Part shown: piece by piece, positions 58,440 to 64,000 of the stretch
How the letters are laid out: the number at the start of each line of letters is the position of its first letter
How positions within the stretch are numbered: position 1 is the first letter of the stretch
Source: Nesterenkonia aurantiaca
Lineage (GTDB): Bacteria; Actinomycetota; Actinomycetes; Actinomycetales; Micrococcaceae
NCBI RefSeq assembly: GCF_004364585.1
Contig: NZ_SOAN01000002.1
Coordinates: forward strand, 189,000-252,999
Direction: 5' to 3'
DNA length: 64,000 nt
Translations under genes and position numbers: made by a program
The notes under the pieces: model-generated
The model's database searches: none
What the model was told of the DNA's origin: nothing
What the model saw: the letters and a program-made list of their open reading frames with translations, nothing else

Positions 58440-58916
58440 TCTTCTTCTGCGGTGACGGGCCCCGCGGATCTTGTCACAGGGGTCAGGCGCTGACATGGGA
58501 GTGACATTTCGCTGAGACGTGGTCTGTCTCACGAACTTGTCACAATCCTCAGAAGAAGTCGTTCCTGAGGGTCTACATCAACGGATTCGCAACCTTCTGC
58601 CTCGACCGCAGCTGATTGGTCGTGCCGGACGCGACCGCCGATAGCAGCAGTCAAAGTGCTCTGACTGTCTTCCATAGAAGCAATACAGTGCACTGATCGG
58701 GATCGTGTGCAACGGAGGAGCTTCGATTCCGATGAGGCCTCTTGAATGTGAAGTAAATGCCCGGCGTCGTCATGATTCTCCTATGGTTTGAGTCTCTCTG
58801 GAAGTAGGGTTCAGTGCATGGTTCACTCGTGATCATGGGATGAGGATTTGGATGCGAAGCTCTACCTGCCGATCTTTTGTTGCCTGGCCGATGTCACCCG
58901 CAAGGGGAGCGAGCCC
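58440..58916. other. Long intergenic region before the iron-enzyme operon
   Basis: No convincing gene. It is AT-richer than its surroundings after 58650. It contains an inverted repeat TGAGAC-GTGGTCT-GTCTCA (58513-58531) and two copies of TTGTCACA (58474 and 58538 regions), either of which could be regulatory. Confidence 0.4.
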
Positions 58917-59858
58917 ATGTTGAGTCCGCAGGGTCGAGGCGCCCTGAGTGAAGCGGTCCTGGAGTCGATGCGTTCGGGGAAGACGTCTCACCTGGTTGAC
59001 GCGCCAGAACCGGATGGTGCCGAGGATGCTCAGCTAGCGCTGTGGGTCCTCTACGAGCAGCATTACCGAGGCTTCGAGGACGTCTCGGGGGAACTGGAGT
59101 GGGATCCGCACCTCATCAGCGTCCGACGTGGCCTCGAGCAAGACTTTGAGCGGACCCTGCGCGCCCGAATGCCCGAGGTGCCGAGAGAGGGTGACTTCGC
59201 TGAGACGTTCTTCGCGTTCGTGGCTGAGCACGACGGCCCGTCGCTGGCGACTCACGTGCAACGGAAGGCGACCGAGGATCAAGTGCGCGAGCTGCTGCGG
59301 CACCGTTCGATCTACCATCTGAAGGAGTCGGATCACACCACATGGGTGATTCCGCGGCTGTCTGATCGGGTCAAGGCCGCCGTCATGGAGCTGCAGTTCG
59401 ATGAATACGGCGATGGTGACCCGAATCGTCTCCACGCCCACCTGTTTCGCCGCGGCCTGGCGGACAGCGGCCTGGATTCTGGTTACGGGGCATACATCGA
59501 CGAGGCGCCGCTGGAGGTCCTCGAGGAGAACAACGCGATGTCCCTGTTCGGCCTCAACCGTCGGCTGCGTGCCGCGTCCCTAGGCTTCCTGGCAGCGTTC
59601 GAAGCCACCAGTTCCGGCCCGTCGCGCCGGATGGCAGGCGGTCTGGAGCGGCTTGGCTTCCCTGCGTCCATGATCGGGTACTACACCGAACATGTGGAGG
59701 CTGACGCGGTGCATGAGCAGCTGGCTGTGCGCACGATCTGCGGAGCCCTCCTGGAGGAGGAGCCGGAGCTGCACGATGACGTCTATCTCGGCGCCTGGAC
59801 CTCGCTGGACCTAGAAGACCGCTACGCCGCGAGGATGCTGAAGCAGTGGGCGGCATGA
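58917..59858 (+). CDS. Haem-oxygenase-like iron-containing redox enzyme (HDO superfamily)
   Basis: A 313-residue helical protein of the haem-oxygenase-like di-iron oxidase/oxygenase group. Likely metal ligands: Glu/His in VLYEQHYRGFEDV, Glu and His in VMELQFDEYGDGDPNRLHAHLF, and the late motif YYTEHVEADAVHEQLAV. Relatives include N-oxygenases and desaturase-like enzymes. The ATG at 58917 has GGGGAG well placed; a TTG at 58848 would add 23 residues. Its stop overlaps the start of the CDGSH gene, so the Fe-S protein may deliver electrons or iron to it. Confidence 0.82.
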   Translation: MLSPQGRGALSEAVLESMRSGKTSHLVDAPEPDGAEDAQLALWVLYEQHYRGFEDVSGELEWDPHLISVRRGLEQDFERTLRARMPEVPREGDFAETFFAFVAEHDGPSLATHVQRKATEDQVRELLRHRSIYHLKESDHTTWVIPRLSDRVKAAVMELQFDEYGDGDPNRLHAHLFRRGLADSGLDSGYGAYIDEAPLEVLEENNAMSLFGLNRRLRAASLGFLAAFEATSSGPSRRMAGGLERLGFPASMIGYYTEHVEADAVHEQLAVRTICGALLEEEPELHDDVYLGAWTSLDLEDRYAARMLKQWAA

Positions 59859-60067
59859 GCGAGAATCCCGAACCTGGCCGCCCGGATGTGATCTTCTGTC
59901 CCAATGGACCGATGCTGCTGCGAGGTGATCATGCGGTTCGGGACGAGGACGGCGACGATCACCGGACAACGCGTCCGGTCAGCGCCGTCTGCCGGTGCGG
60001 CGGATCGAAGATCAAGCCCTGGTGTGATGGCACGCACAAGGCCATGCGCAAGCCTTCACGTGACTGA
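59855..60067 (+). CDS. CDGSH-type iron-sulfur protein
   Basis: A 70-residue protein with the single CDGSH motif AVCRCGGSKIKPWCDGTHK, that is C-x-C-x2-S-x3-P-x-C-D-G-x-H, which ligates a labile [2Fe-2S] cluster with three Cys and one His. The N-terminal half (VIFCPNGPMLLRGDH) resembles the extended bacterial CDGSH form. ATGA overlap with the iron enzyme makes it a likely redox partner. Confidence 0.9.
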   Translation: MSENPEPGRPDVIFCPNGPMLLRGDHAVRDEDGDDHRTTRPVSAVCRCGGSKIKPWCDGTHKAMRKPSRD

Positions 60068-60078
60068 GCAGGCTGGTA

Positions 60079-60702
60079 TCAGCGGGTGATCCGCACCAGC
60101 ACGCCACGTTCGTAGACGCGGGTCTCGACCACTCGCACGGAGCCTGACAGAGACTCTGCGGCATAGGTCGCGATCGTCTCCGACTGTGCGGTGTTCCCGA
60201 GCTGGAGCAGCCCGGAACCGCCTGCGGAGAGATGGCGGTCGATGAGATCGACACAGGTGCGCGCGAGGTCGAGGCCGTCGTCCCCGCCGTCAATGGCGAG
60301 GATCGGGTCCTCGGGGAACATTGAGGTGTCCGCTGAACGAACCCACGGTGGATCAGCCACGATCAGACTGAACCGCTCTTCCGGAGTCAGGGCGGTGTCA
60401 ATCCCGTTGAGCCGAAACTCGACCCTGGACTCCAGGCCGTTCGCAGCGGCGTTCTCCTGGGCGAACTGTTCTGCGACCGGGTTGACGTCGACCATGACGA
60501 GGTGGCGGTTCGAGCTGAGCACGGAACCGAGCCCGATGTGCCCGACGCCGGCGCAGAGCTCCAGAACCGGGCCGGGCGGTGCGTCGAGCAGCAACTCAGC
60601 GGCCCACCCAGACTGGGCCTCGGTCCAGGGCCTAGGTTCCAGCACTCGGTCATCGAACGAGATGGCGAGGCCGCGGAAGGTCAGGTGTCTCATGATCTCC
60701 AT
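60079..60702 (-). CDS. HemK/PrmC-like class I methyltransferase
   Basis: A 207-residue methyltransferase. SAM motif I is VLELCAGVGHIGLGSVLSSN, the acidic loop is LVMVDVNPVAEQFA, and the catalytic motif is IVADPPWVRSAD, a DPPW variant of the NPPY motif of N5-glutamine or nucleobase methyltransferases. Convergent with the iron-enzyme/CDGSH pair across 11 bases. Target unknown. Confidence 0.82.
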   Translation of the reverse strand: MEIMRHLTFRGLAISFDDRVLEPRPWTEAQSGWAAELLLDAPPGPVLELCAGVGHIGLGSVLSSNRHLVMVDVNPVAEQFAQENAAANGLESRVEFRLNGIDTALTPEERFSLIVADPPWVRSADTSMFPEDPILAIDGGDDGLDLARTCVDLIDRHLSAGGSGLLQLGNTAQSETIATYAAESLSGSVRVVETRVYERGVLVRITR

Positions 60703-60737
60703 TGTCTCCCAATCGGGTCCTGGTCAGTGTCGGATCC

Positions 60738-62204
60738 TCAGGTTCCACAGAAGGTTCGGTAGGGACCGAAGCTCGCCGGTGGCGGGGACGCATAGCGAGA
60801 GTAGCCTTCGCGCTCGCGGTAGGGATCCGTCACGACCTCCAGCAGCTGGTGGAAAGGTGAGAAGTTGCCGTCGGTTGCCGCGTCGAGGGCTTCCTCGACC
60901 AGGTGGTTTCGCGGGATGTAGACAGGGTTGACCCTGGCCATCTGATCAGCATCCGGGGAGAGCTCGCGCCAGCCCTCCAGCCAGGCATCGAGCGCCTCGA
61001 GATTGAGGGCCTGCTCTCGAACAGGTTGTACGTCACCGGAGGTAGCGTGGTTGAGTGCCCGGAAGAACGAGGTGTAGTCGAGCGACTGCTCCTTCAACAG
61101 GGTCATGACGTCATTGATCACCGGTGAGCTGACCTCATCATCCAGGTCCTGCGGCAGCCCGAGCTTGGATTTCATGCCGTGCGACCAGGCAGCACTGTAC
61201 TCATCGCGGAAGCCGCCCAGGGCTTCCTGTGCCAGGGCAATGGCTTGATCGTCGTCGTCGTCGAACAGGGACAGCAGGGTCTCGGCGAAACGGGCGAGGT
61301 TCCATTCAGCGATCGCCGGCTGGTTCCGGTAGGCGTAGCGGCCGTTCTGGTCGATGGAGCTGTACACCGCGGCGGGGTCAAAGGCGTCCATGAATGCGCA
61401 GGGGCCGTAGTCGATGGATTCCCCGGAGATCGTCATGTTGTCGGTGTTCATCACGCCGTGGACGAATCCGACCAGCATCCATTGGGCCATCAGTTCGGCC
61501 TGGGCCGAGACCACCGATGCGAACAGTGCGAGATAGGGGTTCTCAGCGTTCGTCGCCTCAGGGGCATGCCGGGCGATCGCATGGTCGGCCAGACGGCGGA
61601 CCAGTTCGGTGCCACCGGCGGCTCGGGCGTACTGGAAACTGCCTACGCGCAGGTGGCTCTCAGCCACCCGGGTGAGAACCGCACCGGGCAGCGGTCTCTC
61701 GCGCTGCACGAGGTCACCGGTGGTGAGGACCGCTAGCGCCCGAGTGGTAGGAATTCCCAGGGCGTGCATCGCCTCGCTGATGACGTATTCGCGCAGCATC
61801 GGACCCAGCGCAGCCTGACCGTCGGCGCCGCCGCGCGCGAAGGGGGTCCGTCCCGATCCTTTGAGGTGGATATCGCGCAGCTGGCCACCGCTGTCGGTGA
61901 GCTCGCCCAACAACAGGGCCCGTCCGTCGCCCAGACGCGGGGAGTAGGAACCGAACTGGTGGCCAGCGTATCCCTGGGCTACTGGCGTAGCGCCGCGGGG
62001 CACTCGGTTGCCGACCAGCAGACGGACACCATCTGGGCTCTGCAGGTCTGCGGGGTCGAGCCCCAGGTGATGAGCCAACGGCTCGTTGAGCACGATCATG
62101 CGCGGAGCGGTGGCGTCTTGAGCCGACCAAGGGATCGACAGCTCCGGGAGCTCCTGCGCGAAGCGGCGATCCAGTGGGATCTCGAATTCTGCTGGGGTAC
62201 TCAT
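60738..62204 (-). CDS. selO: Protein adenylyltransferase SelO (YdiU family)
   Basis: A 488-residue pseudokinase that AMPylates redox proteins. Family hallmarks: [43 protein letters not shown]-like stretch, [22 protein letters not shown], and [26 protein letters not shown], which holds the metal-binding Asn and Asp. The C-terminus is YRTFCGT: the penultimate-region Cys replaces the selenocysteine of animal SelO. Full length compared with E. coli YdiU. Confidence 0.93.
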   Translation of the reverse strand: MSTPAEFEIPLDRRFAQELPELSIPWSAQDATAPRMIVLNEPLAHHLGLDPADLQSPDGVRLLVGNRVPRGATPVAQGYAGHQFGSYSPRLGDGRALLLGELTDSGGQLRDIHLKGSGRTPFARGGADGQAALGPMLREYVISEAMHALGIPTTRALAVLTTGDLVQRERPLPGAVLTRVAESHLRVGSFQYARAAGGTELVRRLADHAIARHAPEATNAENPYLALFASVVSAQAELMAQWMLVGFVHGVMNTDNMTISGESIDYGPCAFMDAFDPAAVYSSIDQNGRYAYRNQPAIAEWNLARFAETLLSLFDDDDDQAIALAQEALGGFRDEYSAAWSHGMKSKLGLPQDLDDEVSSPVINDVMTLLKEQSLDYTSFFRALNHATSGDVQPVREQALNLEALDAWLEGWRELSPDADQMARVNPVYIPRNHLVEEALDAATDGNFSPFHQLLEVVTDPYREREGYSRYASPPPASFGPYRTFCGT

Positions 62205-62343
62205 CGGGCGAAACCTCGCGCCTTCCGCATCAGCGAACAGGTCTTCTCAGGACACTATTACTATCCCAGATCGACAAGCCGAGTCGTTCGAATCGTTGCG
62301 GTGCAAGGCACTGACGCTGATTCAGCAGCACAGCTGAGGGACC

Positions 62344-62745
62344 TCAGCGGGGGAGGACGGACGGGGTGCCCGGTCGATTCGATGTGAAGAGGGTCAGGTG
62401 CCAGAGTCCTGGTCGCTTTCGAGAGGGGTCGATCAGCCCCTGTGCTCGGCGCTCGAGCAGCGTCTCTCGGACTCTCCAGGAGACCGGTGTCCTGCCTGCT
62501 GCCACATCGTCTTGCCAGGGCGCCGCCGCGGCGTCGACATCGACGCCGATCGAGGCCATCGTCGCTCTGTCCCGGAGGTCCGCGATGTGTGAGGCCGCAA
62601 CCTCGAAGGAGAGCACCTTCCGATCAGGCGACGCGGAATTGGTATGGGCGAGCATCGCGACCGCAACACCCTCTCGCGACGAGCTGAGGTAGAGGGTGGC
62701 TGTCTCTCTCGAGGCTTTGCGCCTTCCATCCGAAGTACACAGCAC
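62344..62745 (-). pseudogene. N-terminally truncated RES-domain (NAD-degrading toxin-like) fragment
   Basis: A 133-residue frame matching the middle and end of the RES fold: ETATLYLSSSREGVAVAML corresponds to the family's xxIYLADSxxxAxxE strand, VLSFEVAASHIADLRDRA to the VLDLTD strand, and ERRAQGLIDPSRKRPGLWHLTLF to the G-x-L-x-P-S terminal motif. The N-terminal 45 or so residues, including the catalytic Arg and the GGRWN loop of MbcT-type toxins, are absent; a stop closes the frame 14 codons upstream. No Xre-type antitoxin is adjacent. Probably decayed. Confidence 0.6.
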
Positions 62746-63005
62746 TCCTGCTGTGTCGGAGCGGTCTGGATGGTGAGTGTGAGATCACTGTGCTGTGCGT
62801 CGTCTCGGCCAGAGTGCGCGACGAGCCTCGTGCAGCCATCATCGGGCTGCGCGCCGTCGCCGGACAACGAAAAATCGGCCATCCGTTGCTGACATCATCA
62901 TGTTGAGGATCGCCGTCTCCTCAGCGGTGTTCCGCGCTTTCCCCACCTGACTCACCACACGGTGCTGCCAGCGCCATCAAAGGTTCGTCCACAAGGAGAC
63001 ATCAC
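62746..63005. other. Intergenic stretch before the terminal SDR
   Basis: About 260 bases with no convincing gene. It should have held the missing N-terminus of the RES protein; neither of the other two frames restores it. The SDR's AGGAG lies at its end. Confidence 0.4.
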
Positions 63006-63848
63006 ATGACCGGAAAGACCATCGTCCTCACAGGTGCCAGTGACGGGATCGGAGCAGCTGCGGCCCGCCAGCTCGTCGCTGACGGGCACACGGTCGCCCT
63101 TGTGGGGCGCTCGAAACAGAAGACTGAAGCTTTGGCTCATGAGCTCAACGCCGACTTCTTTGTCGCGGACTTCATCAGGTTCTCCGAGGTCAGGGCACTC
63201 GCGGAGCGTCTGAAGGACAGCTACCCCCGGATAGACGTTCTGATCAACAACGCCGGGGGCATCTTCGGGGACCGGTCCCGCACGGTCGATGGGTTCGAAA
63301 AGACGCTGCAGGTGAACCACCTCGCACCGTTCCTGCTCACCAACCTCCTGATGGAGACTCTGACGGCGAGCAATGCCTCCATCATCAACACCTCAAGTGT
63401 GGCAGCGCGCGTCTTCGGGAAGATTAACCTCGATGACCTCAACAATGAGCGGAAGTACTCCGCGAACAAGGCCTACGGGGACGCGAAGCTGGCCAACATC
63501 CTCTTCACCAAGGAACTCGACCGGAGGTTCTCCGACCAGGGAATCTCTGCAGTCACCTTCCATCCCGGAAATGTCCAGACGAGCTTCGCCTCAGACACCA
63601 CCAGCGTGATGCGCTTCATCTACCAGACGCCGCTTGGCCGTCTGGCCGGTCTCATCAGCCCGGAACAGAGCGCGGTCCACCTCGTATGGCTCGCCGATGG
63701 CGCCCCGGGCCGAGAGTGGGTCTCGGGTGAGTACTACGAGAAGCAGAAGATCGCCAAGACCAACCCTCAGGCCGCAGACGGGCAGCTGGCAGTTGGACTG
63801 TGGGACAAGAGCGCTGAACTTGTGGGGATCTCCACGACTGCGCTATAG
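63006..63848 (+). CDS. Short-chain dehydrogenase/reductase (retinol-dehydrogenase-like)
   Basis: A 280-residue SDR. Cofactor motif IVLTGASDGIGAAAARQLVADG, NNAG in DVLINNAGGIFGDR, catalytic Ser in IINTSSVAARVFGKINLDD, and Y-x3-K in NKAYGDAKLANILFTKELDRR. The YGDAKLAN context resembles the retinol dehydrogenase/WWOX-like SDR group. GGAG is placed well before the ATG. The substrate is not assigned. Confidence 0.87.
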   Translation: MTGKTIVLTGASDGIGAAAARQLVADGHTVALVGRSKQKTEALAHELNADFFVADFIRFSEVRALAERLKDSYPRIDVLINNAGGIFGDRSRTVDGFEKTLQVNHLAPFLLTNLLMETLTASNASIINTSSVAARVFGKINLDDLNNERKYSANKAYGDAKLANILFTKELDRRFSDQGISAVTFHPGNVQTSFASDTTSVMRFIYQTPLGRLAGLISPEQSAVHLVWLADGAPGREWVSGEYYEKQKIAKTNPQAADGQLAVGLWDKSAELVGISTTAL

Positions 63849-64000
63849 CTCCTGGTCGGGCAGCAATTTCGTCTTGAACCGCATGTGAGTCTTGAGGGGT
63901 CTGCTGACGGTGCGGTTGACTTCCTGACTACTAAGAAAGCAGAGAGGGTCTGCCGCACGAACAGGTGACATCTCCAGGAATACTTCCCACCTCGTCAAAG
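63849..64000. other. Right window edge, no gene identified
   Basis: About 150 bases with no convincing open frame; nothing more can be said without flanking sequence. Confidence 0.4.

Noticed and set aside
58651-58836. 61-codon minus-strand frame in the AT-richer gap
   Set aside because: Poor codon pattern, no ribosome-binding site and no resemblance to known small proteins.
60738-62204. SelO as a selenoprotein
   Set aside because: The C-terminal residue is encoded as Cys (FCGT) and no in-frame TGA with a SECIS-like hairpin is needed.
1-64000. tRNA, rRNA, CRISPR arrays, insertion sequences, prophage
   Set aside because: None was recognised by eye; no transposase, integrase or spacer-repeat pattern was seen. 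Small RNAs cannot be excluded without a covariance search.

Overview
The window is high-GC DNA from an actinobacterium. GTG and TTG starts are common, many gene pairs are coupled by ATGA overlaps, some transcripts look leaderless, and the regulators are of actinobacterial types (DosR/DosS-like, CopRS-like, PadR, short ECF anti-sigma). Secreted proteins with acidic tails, a xanthorhodopsin-type proton pump and the overall gene mix fit a salt- or light-exposed member of the Micrococcales such as Nesterenkonia or a relative. The genus is inference only. I see no rRNA, tRNA, CRISPR array, complete insertion sequence or phage module, so this looks like chromosomal sequence.

Layout. 1-8.6 kb: the start of a type III polyketide synthase (its C-terminus lies beyond the left edge), a DinB-fold protein, an alpha/beta hydrolase, a phosphonate/phosphite-type importer phnDCE, a methyltransferase, a HAD dehalogenase, and a TVP38/CDP-alcohol phosphatidyltransferase pair. 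8.5-15.5 kb: a flavin disulfide reductase, a methyltransferase, a butanediol dehydrogenase without the structural zinc loop, a remnant of a peptide-transporter ATPase, an MFS exporter with a TetR regulator, and two coupled hydrolases. 15.6-22.6 kb: a copper-response island (CopB-type ATPase, beta-propeller lipoprotein, DUF305 lipoprotein, acyltransferase-like membrane protein, CopRS-like two-component pair). A shared 17-bp direct repeat lies in front of three of its minus-strand genes. 22.7-36 kb: a hydrolase, a GH9 lipoprotein, an aldo/keto reductase, an SDR, a PAP2-like protein, an MMPL exporter with MarR, PadR with an ABC1/UbiB-like kinase, and a YfcC transporter.

37-50 kb: a stress/dormancy island with an ECF sigma factor and short anti-sigma, two tandem universal stress proteins, a bactofilin-like membrane protein, two tandemly duplicated DosS-DosR-like pairs, a PPOX flavoprotein, a GCS2-family ligase and a BON fragment. 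Palindromes resembling the DosR box are scattered through it. 50-52 kb: a microbial rhodopsin with a proton-pump DTE motif, divergent from a MarR regulator, with a perfect palindrome between them. 51.9-58.4 kb: two half-ABC exporters divergent from a FecCD/BtuCD-type metal-chelate importer, sharing a 25-bp imperfect palindrome. 58.9-64 kb: a haem-oxygenase-like iron enzyme coupled to a CDGSH protein, a methyltransferase, SelO, an N-terminally truncated RES toxin-like fragment and an SDR.

Taken together the window is an accessory/stress region: copper detoxification, low-oxygen or dormancy signalling, light-driven proton pumping, iron/cofactor acquisition and several small redox enzymes. All functions are read from motifs by eye; no database search was run.
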